Of a DNA stretch of 64,000 nucleotides, positions 11,301-24,425 are shown in pieces. This DNA is from Onchidella celtica. Lineage: Eukaryota > Mollusca > Gastropoda > Systellommatophora > Onchidiidae. How positions within the stretch are numbered: the first letter of the stretch is position 1; every line of letters starts with the position of its first letter. A program made the translations under genes and the position numbers. The notes under the pieces were generated by a model, which was given only the letters and a program-made list of their open reading frames with translations, was not told the DNA's origin and made no database searches. Where the stretch lies: contig OZ007580.1 in assembly GCA_963931925.1 (NCBI GenBank), positions 7,632,134 to 7,696,133 of the forward strand, written 5' to 3'.

Positions 11301-14300
11301 TTCCAGTGATGACTGGTAGGTTGAACTATGATTTATAATTATGATGATTGATGTATTATATTCGCCTATGACCATGATGTAAATAAGTATATGTGAGGAA
11401 CGTGGAAGTCAGTGATTACTGTGTATAGAAATGTGCGCCATGAGCGATAGATGTAAGTTAGGTTCATGGATTCGTAGCGAGAGTGAGTGCTGTGTGGTAC
11501 GGTGGAGGTGTGTTACCGTAAGATGTGTGGTGAGTGAAAGGTGGACTATTGTGTGTACGCTTCATGGTTTGTAATGAGGGGTGAAGTGGTTAGAAATGGT
11601 ATGGTATTATACCAATGTAATGTTCTTCTTGTAGGTGCCGGGGTCGGGCAGAGACGCCACCCGCGGTAAGCGAACTAGCACAGGGGATAGGCCAGCATAG
11701 GGCCGAAGGCTACGCATAGGCCAGTGGAGTGAAGCTGTCGAGCAGGACAGGAGGGGCGCATGAGTCGTGGCAGTCTGGCCACAGACAGGGATGTGTATAT
11801 AATTGTTAATGTGCTCTAAGATGTAATACATGTGATAGTGATATACGAATGTGCTATTGTGATATTAATGTGAATTGAACTATTAACGTGCTATTGCCAT
11901 GTTGAGGATCTCTTGGAATGCTCAGGTGTTATTGCCATAGGAATGTGTTATTAAGACATTGAGTGGAGAGGCTGAAGCCGAAGTGTATTTAAAAGTAACT
12001 ACCGGGTTGTGGCCCGAGGAAGAGTGCTTGAGGGAAAGAAGGCCGTTGGACGGCAGTTGGTTAGAGTAATATAATGTATGTCATTGCAATGTATCTTTAT
12101 CTTTATGTTTAATAAATGTGTGAGTCTGATGGGTTGTTCTGTTAAGTGTTATACTTGTTCGTTCGTGATTGTCGTCTTGTTATAACTATTACATCTCCCA
12201 GTCTGGGATTTGTGACAGTCTCACAGTTTAGATTTAGATTTACTACTCAAAGTAACTGAAACAGCTGGATCTAAAAACAAACAGGATTTCAGAATGTCTG
12301 ATCCCTAGGATAGTCATTATAGACAGCCATGTACACATTGACCTGTCTATCGACGTACTTTCATATTTATCTATTATTTATCCATCTATTCACATTGAAT
12401 TTCTTTACTTATCTACATATAAATACCTATATAGATGTCTATTTATTTATTGAATTTGTTTCTGTCTGTTCGCTTACGTACGTACTTATTTATCTCTTTA
12501 GTTATGTCTGATGAATGAGTCATGCACAGAATGAATACACTCCAAATAGCATCTCAATCAATTATTAAGACCCAACTCACAATAATGTTTGGGCTGAATT
12601 TTATTTCCACATCCGGCCGTGTTCAAAACTTCAATGAAACTCATGCAAGTCCTCAGGTCTGCATGAAACAGTTGTGGGTGAGGACATTCCTGGAGCTGAG
12701 ATTGTCCCCTGACAACTTGATCAGCCTGGGCTGAGCAGTTGTAGTAACGAGCGCAGTGTGTGGGGTGAGGAATCACAGTTTCTGGATGCTGCTCACAAAA
12801 AGTCACCGCGTTTTTCTCCAACTGTATAAGAACTGTAAAAAATAGCAATACATCTTTCAGTATGGTGGAATCGCACTCGACAAGACTATCAGTCAAACAC
12901 AAAGCAATATTACCAACAACAGTGACGGAAATACCATCAACAACAGTCACGACAATACTACCACCACCACCGTCACCAGCACCACCACCACCATTATCAC
13001 AACCACAATCACCACCACCACCACCACCAACAACAACAACAACGACAACAACAATATCTGTGAATGCTATCATTACTATTACTAAGTACTTCTAATATTT
13101 TCTCCATCTAATTTCTCTATCCCAACCATTGTCACTATCAATGCATTTTCATATGGCACCAATAATTTTGGAACGATCACTACACAATGAATACTATCTT
13201 CCACTACCCTTACTACTGGCATTACTAGCGCTACTTCTATTACAACTACTACTACTATTGCTATGACACCACTGTTACCATACTTTCTACTATTTATGCT
13301 ACATTTTCTACTAGACCTGTATCACTATCACTATTAACGAAAAAAAAACATATTTGTTTTTAAATATCACACACAAACCAGCACCATGATTAGAAAAAAA
13401 AGAAAAAAAGTCGACGTCAGAAAGAGCAAGAAAGTCGTGGAAAGAAACACATTTCATTTTAACTTCTGTTTTGACCTGTATTTAGGTTTAACCCGCATTT
13501 CCTGGCCACAGGGTCAAACAGCGAGTTGACACATTTCAGTATAGCCAAGGTACGCTGTTGGTCGCACTGTATAAAATCTGGGGTGAACAGCCGACCCGGA
13601 TACGGTAAATACCCGTCTGGTTTACCAAGACAGCTGGGGTATCTCTGCTCACAGGGGGCACAACTGTGATGAGGTCTGTCAGGGCATGTGTGGGCAGAGT
13701 CAACTCTACAAGCACTGGTATTCTCCGGCACTTTCTCAACATGTCATACTGACCTGGAAACAATGATTATACAGAGAGTTAGTATTTTGTTTTCAGAAAT
13801 GTTCATTTCCAAGATTATCTAACAGAAAGATCGACAAGTAGATGTGAAATAAATGAAAAAGGTAAAAGTATCTGAAGGGATGGGACGATGGTATCTTGTT
13901 TATTGTTGACATTGTTGTTAATTTCAGGAGGCCGGACAAGATGGTAGAAAATGGAGTCATCAAAGAAATTTTGTTTTTTGTTTTTAAGTCAACTGAGAGT
14001 TAGCAACCAGAAGTGCGTATGACATTTCCTCATGGTTTGCGAGTATCCAGTTGGATCCTTAACGATAAAAGTACTCTTCCGCTGACAAATATCCGTGTAT
14101 CCCTAAGCTCGGTTCACCAGTCTTGTCTCTACGAAATCAAATTTCGAAACAAAATCCGCAATCACGAAACAGTGAAAAATCAATCTTTCCGTTGCAAGGA
14201 GGAAGTCATACTTTCAAACTTCAAATATCAGTTTTTTCAGTTTCACATTTATGTGGCTTTGGCTGTTTTCCTTGTGGTCCTGAGATATATATCTAATAGA

Positions 14301-17300
14301 CTAGTGGACATACGCGTATTTGTCAGCTGGATCGACTATGGTAAAGTATCTCTAGTGTTGAAACTCGACTACTTCGCTATAGACCCTTTCAACTTCCGCG
14401 TTGCGGTTGTTTGCGGGGAGCCCCACGGCTTCGAAAAGCACCGTGTAGGGCAAAAACCTCAACTTGCCTTGATGATGGCATCTGAATATGTGCACATTCA
14501 AAGCAAAGATGCATTTTTATGCCAGAATCAGCACGTAACAGGTTTGTACAGTTGGGTGCCCAACAAGAGGATGGCATCGTTTGACCGTTGTCCACCGCTT
14601 CCGCCCTACAAGTAGGGCACGTCGCCATTTTGTTTGCAAATCACAAGATATGGAGGACAGTAAATTAAAAGGGTCTATAGATTGCAATGGCAAAGGAGAT
14701 TTTCATGATTTTGTGCTTGCGGCTTTTTTCTTTTTTTCCAAATTTTGGTTTGTGGTTACGAGGCTGATGATCATTCCAAATGGCCCGCCTACCAACCCCC
14801 CCCCCCTTACTCCTCCCATCCATCTGGTCCAACTTGCCAAGAAACAGAACAAAAAAGTTCACTTTATTGACAGATTTCTTGTTTATCGCAACCCCCCCCC
14901 CCCCACCTTTTTTTAAAAATATCTTTTATGTTTGTTTTCAATCCGTGAAAGAGCAGTGCATTGTACTTTGTGACAACATTGAATCAAGTAAAGTCAATCT
15001 CCACTTCTGACGCTATTATTCAAGAGTACATCGTGCCTGAAGACTCGATCCTTTCTTACATGGTGAGATAGTTTCTCTCCTACGACCACACCGAGCTGTC
15101 TTGTAACTGCCACATACGCCTTTGGTAAAGAGCAATGGATAAGGACACTCTCCTATGACATAGTTGGCCCCGTCAGCACTCCCGGAATAGCCTGTTTCCG
15201 ACATTTGATATACTTGGCACAACTGAGTGGGTGGGGCATCAGTCGGTTTGGATTGGCTTGACATGTCAGAAAAATCATTTCTGCAATACGAAATGTGGAA
15301 GAGTAAAAAACCATTAACCAATTTTTACATCAGAAAATATTCATGCCGAAACAAAAATGTGACAGAATTTTTTTTAAATAAAAAACGTTCACACAAAAAG
15401 AATATCGCAACTCGTATCTACAAAATAACAACGTAGGGTTTCGTCGGGAAGCTGGCGGAATTTGTAATTTACTCTTTGAATTTTCATGTAATTAAATAAT
15501 CATGTTGTTCACTCAAAATTTCTGCTGTTGAATAAGACACGTTGATGTGTAGAAAGATAAATTCATAGGCAGATTAGATGACTCAATGATTGATTACACA
15601 CCAATCTTCACTTAATATGTCTGTACATGATGCATTGCTAGTGTCGTAGAATTGGCCAATCGGGCAACTTGTTACATTCACCGCCCGCCCCATTCTGCAC
15701 TGGACCAATGAATGTGGGAATACATCTTGGAATAGTGCATTCCCATTGGTCACATTTTCACAGCTTGGATAGAGGTTATTACAATCATCACACTCATCAC
15801 TGCTGTCTCTATCACACTTGGCACGATAGTCACCTATGAGATAAAATTCCACACACATTTTAGCATTTATTTATTTCTATGTATGATATCGGACTCAATA
15901 TTCACACCACCTAGAAAACAACAACGATCAAATAATGAATTCTGATGCTAGTCACGTTCCACAATGTCATATTCAGTGGTTTAGCTGCAGTAGCTAATAT
16001 AGAGCTATTACTTGAACAATAATTTCAACTTCCATGTCTTCTGTGTTGTAACAGAAGGAACAAGGAGACTACACAGCTAGACCACATCACCAAGACGTTG
16101 AATGTATTTACGTTACTGGCCATTGAAGTAATAATAGCAAAATAAACAAGGAAATTAATTGATAACATATTCTTAATTTATCCACTTGCTATACTGCACA
16201 CAATTCTCTGTGGGGTGTTTTTTGTGTGTGGGTGTGTGTGTGCATGGATATAAGTGACATAGAAAAGATTAAGTTAAAAAAACAAAAAAAAACGAAAACT
16301 TACAGACTTGTTGGGGTTCGTAGCGTCCTTGGCAACTGACTTCATTGTAAGGTCGACAGCGATTGGTCACCGTGTGAAACAGTTCTCCTACTGGACATTC
16401 GTCCACAAATTTGCCCAGTGGACTGTCCAGATGGGAGCAATTGAAATACTGGGCACAGTGGTCTTCCTTATAGTAGACAAAGGCAGGCTCTTGTTGACAA
16501 ATCATCTCGATCATTCCTTGGAAAATTAAAATATCAATATGGCCGATTACCGGTTTCTTTCATCTATTGAACATCCTCGAAAATACCTTAATGTAAAGAT
16601 TAGAATTGATTGGCATTGTCTTCGTGTTTCAACTGCAGAATAGTGCATTGATGCATGTGTAATTATTGGGTGTCGAATGTGAATCCATCCATTCATCCAT
16701 CCATCCACTCATCCATTCACTCATCCATCCATCCATCTATCCATCCATCCATCTACCTATCCTTCCATTCATCCACCCACCCATCCATCCATCTATCCAT
16801 CCATCCAACTCTCTCTCTTTCTTTCTCTCTCTCTCTCTCTCTCTTTCCCCCTCTCTCTGTATCTCTTCTTGTCTTTACATAAAGAACAGCATCTTCTAGC
16901 CAATCGGATTTATCCATAATTAAAGGAAACAATCTCAACTTCAGAATAGAAACTAACATGTCGCTGCTTTTCATATTTCACTAATTCTAAACGAATTTTA
17001 TGCATCAATAGACGTAAAGATCTGGAAATAAAAATAAGGGCAAGAGCATGCGTAGTGTTTTCCTTGTAATTCTTGTGGCAAACAAAATAATTTACGTTGA
17101 ATAACCTCACCTACTGAAACACGCAAACTTGTTGACTCCCCTGGCGCGCTGGCGTTGGGCATAAGTTGAATGTGTGGAACTGAAACATGAGTAGTAATTA
17201 AAAGTCCGTGAGATGCTCTGTTTTATTCATAATGGGGCTGTCACACTAGAGCGTATCTCCCAGCGTGTTAGGAATTTTGGAGACACGTTGAGATACGTTG

Positions 17301-20300
17301 AAATACGTCCCAAGAGCGCCGGGCATAAGTTCCAGTAACGCCGAAACACGCTGAATTTTCTTGACGTACGTCGGCATACGCCGAGGTGCCCGGAAAGTTT
17401 TGTGCATGCACAAAATTTCTCAACGTGTGTCAGCGTGTTGCTAACACGCCCGCTATTCGCTAGAAGTAAGTTGAAGTAAGTTACACACACGTTAGACCCC
17501 CGTTAGGCGTAAGTTCAACACGTTCCCACACGTTCGCGGAACGTTCCCTGAACGTGTACAACGTGTACCTGGCGACCCCAGAACGTACTCAGAACTTACG
17601 GGGAACTTAGGCCTAACGTTTGAGGACATGCCTGTCTCTGCCTATATAACACATGCCCCCACATACCGAAATCAGTTGCGATCGAGATTCCAGAGTGTGC
17701 GGAGTTCCAGAAGATATCATCCTGATATAGAGGAAGAACCTAATTGTCCTTGAAAGAAGTTCCCAAAGATGTCAGATCTTGAGAATGTTCAGTACTACTT
17801 GGCTGCAAGAACGTTCTCGACACGCTCAACGCGCTCGGTACCAGCTACACTAACGTTCCCCCCACACGCTGGCAGCTGTGCAGTACGCCGAGATATTTTG
17901 CTGACCAATACGCTATGAATAAGTTACGAGTACGTTATACACACGATCTCAACACGTCCAAGAAATGAGCGTGTATACATGCATTTTCAGGAACGTGTCT
18001 CGACGTGTTGACCATTTCTCATACGTTGGTCAACACGCTGTAGTGTGACAGGGCCTTAAGCGATAATTGTGGGCATGGAATTCAATTTAAATTTGAAAAA
18101 AAAAAAAAACGAAAAAAAAAACAAACCAACAACACATCCAAGGCATTAATAAAAAATGAGAGCTTAAGACGGAATTATCTGTGTGTCTGTCTGTCTGTGT
18201 GTCTGTCTGTCTGTCTGTTTGCATGTCTGGCTATTTATTGTACCTGAAATCTTAATGCATGGTTATAACAATGTGTGAAGATAATAATTATTGTATGTTT
18301 TCAATATTTTTATAACTATAGATAGATAAAATATGTACCCGGGCAGATAAGTTCATTGCAGGCTCGTGTGGTCCAATTGAAAGATGTCTCACAGAACCTG
18401 AGATTCAGCCTGTCATTTGTACACTCGTAGAACATGTTGGCATCAAAGGCAAAGCCGCCCAGTGCACCATTCCGTCCTATACACGACGGGTAGGTAGGTT
18501 TACAGTAGGGGCAAGGCCGGACAGGGCAAAACGTAGCACTGGCACCTAAGAGAACAATGAACAATTGAAATTTTGTGTACTATTTCAATACAAAATTGTT
18601 TAGTTCAGTTATGTATGTATGTATGCGTGCGTGCGTGCGTGCGCGCGTGCGTTCGTTTAACTATGGCACATGACATTGTAACATCTCATGCATCTATTCT
18701 CCGTCCCTTTCGGAGAAGCTGTCTTCCATGCACTCTTTTATTTCTGCCAACCAACCAACCAAGTAATCAGCCGGCCAGCCAGTCAGCCAACCAACCAACC
18801 AACCAGTCAACCAACCAACCAACCAACCAACCAACCAACCAACCAACCTACCAATCTACCAACCAACCCACCAACCAACCAATCTACCAACCAACCCACC
18901 AACCCACCAAGCAACCAACAACCAACCAACCAACCAACCAATCAAGCAAGCAAGCAACCAACCAACCAGCCAACCAAACAACCAACCAACCAACCAACCG
19001 ACAGAGTGACCAACTAATCAACCAACCAACCAACCAACCGACCAAACAACCAGTCAACCAACCAACCAACCAAATAACCAAGCAACCAAACAACCAATCA
19101 ATCAACCAAGCAAGCAAGCAAGCAAGCTGAGACACTCCCTTCTTCGCTCCACTAAAAAAATCGTACACACAGTTTGCGCGCTGATCGGGGGCGGGGCCCA
19201 TGGCGCACAGCATGAAAAAATTTAATGCTTGATATAATGATAAATTTATGATGCCAATTTGTGATAGTGCTACTGAGACTGAGACTAAAAAAAAAGAAAA
19301 AATAACCAGAGTTTTCCCATAGCGATTGAAGTTTATAATTACAAAATAAGTGACGTCAATTAAGATCTACAGCGATAGCAGCTGCTGTACAAAGAACAAA
19401 TTTCAGTATTTTCCCTATTTGGTTTTGTAAAATACGGCATTGTTCATGACTTCCACGCATTCGCTACTAGGTGGAAGTGTGAAACCGGTGCACGCTAAAC
19501 GCGCTAGCTGTCTCATCTTATCGTTACCAGTTTATTTCGCTGATATCAAAGGTCGAAAGCCTAAAAGCACATACCTGTGTATTATTTCCTTGGGTGCAGC
19601 TGTAGTACACAGAACATTCACTTGGATGTAACAATCTGCCATCAGAATTGTTGGCGCAGAAAATATCTAACGTTTCTGGAAAGATCGGAAATCAGTCAAT
19701 AAGTGATTACTCTGCGCAGTAGATACCTCACAAAGAGCTCTTCGAAGAAAAAAATTGGCAAAAAGAACAAGTCATATGTAGCAAAGCCTCGCGTAGGAAA
19801 TGATACCCAATTTTTGACTTTGCTTTAAGCCTTGCTGCCACTACACAGTTTTCTGGCGTTTATATAATATTTCATCTAGGAGCTCATCAAGCCCGCCTCA
19901 TCATATTCACTTAAATTGGAGAGGAATGGTACTTCTGGGGGGAAAGTAGGTATTTACAATACCTGGCGATTTGGAGTTTGACACAGGAGAAACTATAAAC
20001 CTCGGACGCGGATTTTGTCGATAACAAGATATTGTGCTTATTATCCCTTTGCTCGACTGCCTCACTTGACGAATATATCAAACATTCCCACCCCTCTTTC
20101 ATCCAGAACACAGAGGAGGCTTCTCCTGGAAGACAATCCAAAGCATCACCCCAGCCAGTACGGAAGGACTGGGGTGGGAGATGCAGTTGGCATACACCTG
20201 CGATTTTGAGGGGGCCTGCTCCTCCCGAATGGCGCAAAAGTCAAGGGGGTGCACTGTAAAGAATGTTAATATTGTAAAGAGAGTCAAGGGGGGAAAGATA

Positions 20301-23300
20301 CTCGAGGAGCAGTTCGCAATGGTTGACCTGCAGTTCCCAGCTGGACTGGCCCTTCGTAGCTTTGCACGAGCCTACCAAACCCATTCTTCCAAAGAATATC
20401 AAATGCTCCACATTTCCACTTCTTAGAACCTATGGTATTATATGATTCTCTGCCATCCCCCGCAGCAACCAAATAGATACTCTACATACCCCCCAATTCT
20501 TCTTTGTCTATCTATAATGCAACGGCAAACAAATAAAAAAAAATGACATCCGGTTTCTCTTCCTTTTCGAAGACTTTTTCCTTATCACTGCCATAACCAA
20601 CTGATGAAATGTCATGTTTAACAAACAGATTTGCGATGATAACTTTGAAAACCGTGTTCTAATTTCACGCATCTCAGTAAACATAGGTTACAGCAGCACG
20701 TTCCGGTAATGTAATATCTATTATCTTTTTAACAAAACAGTTGGAATGCCATGTCCCGTCTCAGTACACTTCCATCACTAAATACACAGAATAATGCCAT
20801 ATAATACACAAGCAATCTGAAATGAAAAAGCTCAGAAAGAACAAGACTTCTCAGGCATGCGTCGTTTGTCCAGTGAAAGTGCACTACAACAAGACGACTA
20901 GCTCTATATGTGCATGCGCATGTAAGAGCAGATAAGAATTGTCGCGGGGCGTGCTGCGTAACAGCAATTTTGTCTGCTTTTTAAATTAATACAATGTTCA
21001 CATTTACTTTATGTAAGACAAATTTACACGGCTGGATTGTCTCCGATCTGTTCCCACAGTTGACGTCTTGAAAATCTGCACACTGTCCGCTTTGAGCGTC
21101 AATCATTCTCGGGTAACTGCATTCCGCTTGGTACGGCTGTAGTCAAATGAGAGACCCAAACAGATAATTATATTATATGGGGAGATTTTAAGTTCTCTGG
21201 AATATTAAGGTTCTGTTTTGTTTTTTTTCAATGCACGATGTGTGAAAACCAAGATTTTAATCATTACTTTAGGAGAGTTTGCACCGCATCAGTGAATGGT
21301 TCCAGGTGATAGGGTGGCTTAATATCAGGACATAATTACGTGACACTTTCTCGGTTGCGCTGTTGAACACGACAGGGACACCCTGGTCTAGAGGCAAGCT
21401 GCTCGCCTCTCATGCCGAAGGTACCGGGTTCGATCTCCAGTCGGTGCAGGCATGTTAGAATTTTTTTAAGGGAAAAATTCCAATCCCTGATCCATTGGTA
21501 AGGAGCATCGAGCACCTAGTCTTCTCGGATAAGGACAAAAAAAAATAGGAGGGCCCTTGTGCACGTTGCGCACGTTAAAGATGCATTGGCAGTTGAAAGT
21601 AAAGAGGAGCAAGCCGAACAAGGCCGCTGCCCGGGCAAAATTCTAAAAAAAACTAATTCCTACCACATGAGCACACAGAAACAATAACAAGATAAATAAA
21701 AACAAGAAAAATGTGGTGTAAATGCCAATGGCCGCCAACCTCCTAAAAGACCTAAACGCACTTTCTCGGTTGCCTTAGTTTAACTTTGTTCTGTGTAAGA
21801 AAACAGCAAGATGGCATGTTTTGATAATGCTTAATGTGATATGGAAAATGGTCCTTGGGCATTTCATCTAAGGTTATAAACTCTGAGTAAAGATACTATC
21901 GTTTGTCAGATACATAAAGAAAATAAAGCGTGTCAGTTCAGTGTTACTGAACCCACCGCTGCCGAAAGTCTTCAAAATATATAAATTATTTGTAACTGTG
22001 AAAGAGATAAATACAGACTGCATCATCTGTTGTTGTTTTCTTTACCATATTCTTCGTTTCCTCAACATCTTTGGTGCTCTTCCAGTACATCTTCCCCTTT
22101 CCTTGGTGAAAATAAGCGGGTAAAGCTAAAAAGTATAGTACATAATTTAATAGTTCATTGAAAAGGGGTATTCAACCATTCACCGTCCAGGACTTATTTA
22201 TAGGAACTAGTTGGCCCGCTGACTCGGGGAATATAAAGATGTGATTTCTAAAGTTGAGTTTCGATCAGCAATGTGTGAGGCACAGAACGAAATTTCCTGT
22301 GATACTTTTTAATTCTACTAGAAGAAAATGCGCTTTTTTTTTTCGCCGGCTCAAAATGTCGGAAACGCTTTCTTCCGTTCAACTCAGTTGTAGCTCAAGA
22401 TCAATGAAAAGATTAAAAATACAGCAAACTTCAAGACATTTTCAAATATACCAACATACACCTTTATGCCTTTCTGTATGTAATACTACATTTTGCAGAA
22501 TTTAAGATTCGGCGGTTAAAAAGCCGTTCATGATTACATTGGAGGGCTTATTTCTTGTATAATACGATGTAAAATGGTGTGTTTTTACTTTTTCCTTGTT
22601 TATTTCATATCACTCCCGCACTACTCACTTTTCCCTCCAACACACTATATCGAGGGGTGAATGCGCAAAGACCGTATCGCCAGTTTTGTAAATTTTACAG
22701 GAGAGCGATTTGAAGGTTTTACATGAAGTATGAAATGTCTATTACGATCTGTAAACGCTCATCAATAATTAGGTCAGTTATTCCATAATGGAATACGCAT
22801 CATGTCAAAATGTAGTACTTAACAAGGCGTAACAAAATATGAAAAAAAAAAAATCGAAAGTTTTCGAGTTACTGTGTCTGCACAAGCACCCTTCGATATT
22901 ATCTATTGCGTACGATCACCTTGAGGGACAAATGCCAGGCTTTCCGCGAACAATCATAGAACACAGAACAGCTGGTCGGGTCAGCAAAAACTGCAGTAGG
23001 GTGTTGGCTACAATATGCCTGGACAGATTCTGAAGAAAAAAAAATTGATAGACTAAACTCAAACCAAAATAAACTAATTTATTAAACATAATAATTCTAA
23101 TTAATACATTCTTTACGTTTCTTGCATGAAGTGAAAGAATACGGAAGGGGTGAAGTCTAATAGTTTACCCGACACCCACTGACCCCCAAAAGCTTCTTGC
23201 AAATCCGTAAATCAACACAGATTGAAGGGAACAGAAAAAAACCCGAGCGTTTCAACAGAAATTACAAATCAATAACGATGTCTCATCGTCCAATCGTGGA

Positions 23301-24383
23301 CGGTAACCGATACTTGACCTGCATCTTTAGAAATAGAATGGGGTAAATCGAAACTGGACGTAATTTAAGCAAAAGTACTACAGACGATAAGATGAGACAC
23401 TCCCTTTTATTTTTCGCATCTCTAAAAAAAAATCATACAGTTTTGCGCTCTGATCGAGGGCGGGGCCAAGGCACACTGCATGAAAAGTATGCTTGATATA
23501 ATGATACAGTTATTAATGATGCCGATTTGCTACATTGCTACTGCGACTTAACAAAAAGAGAAAATAGCCAGAGTTTTCCCACAGCCATTGAAGTTAAAAT
23601 TACAAAATAAATGACGTCAATCAAAGCCTACTGCGACAGCTGAACGGTGAACAAAATTCAATATTTTCCCTATTTGGCTTTGTAAAATACTGCATTGTTC
23701 TTTTACTTCCGCGCATTCGTCGCTAGGTGGCGGTGCGAAATCTGTGCACGCTAAAATCGCTAGCCGTCTCATCTTATTGTTTCTTGTTTCTTTGATTTAA
23801 GTTGCTTCTTGTAATAGCATTTCCTACTGGCTGAATGTAAGATGTAAAACGTGAGCACCACCGAATTGTTTGTTAAAGGCCTTGCAACTTCATAGACACA
23901 TTTGAGTATCTTAAATCTTTTTGCCAGGCACTTTATGCAGAACGTATGATAGATGTACAGCCATGACGAATCACATAAATCACAAAAGGAGAATACTGGC
24001 GTCCTCAGTCTCATTAAAAAAAAGGGGTACCAAACACAAAATACTGCTCACCTTCACTGATGGTGCCCACGCATCGCCGAAAATGTGGGTCAAATATGTG
24101 ACCACTTTCCACGCAGCTTCTCTGTTCCTCTACGGTCTGGTTCATGCAGATATAATAACGTTCTGCCGAGAAAAAATACAGTATTAAAATATCCTTGATG
24201 ATAACATCACCCAGATTAACATTTTTTAACGGATAAGGGTGGGGGGGGGGGGGGGGGGGGAGATGCTGAGTCCAAGAGGAAAAAAATCTTAGCCGTAGTC
24301 TATAAATAAATAAATAAATAAAAGGATCATTTCCGGCCCATCTTCGTCCTCCGCTAACCCCCTTGTTTTTCCTGAATATCCAT

Positions 24384-24425
<42 letters not shown>

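Noticed and set aside
12862-13095. Proline/threonine-rich frame, with a valine/glycine-rich one opposite
   Set aside because: Trinucleotide CCA/CAA low complexity in an intron.
14013-14615. 200-codon plus-strand frame
   Set aside because: It has no motif and runs antisense through the THAP-stub element.
18573-19213. Long TNQP- and VGWL-type frames
   Set aside because: They are translations of the CCAA microsatellite on both strands.
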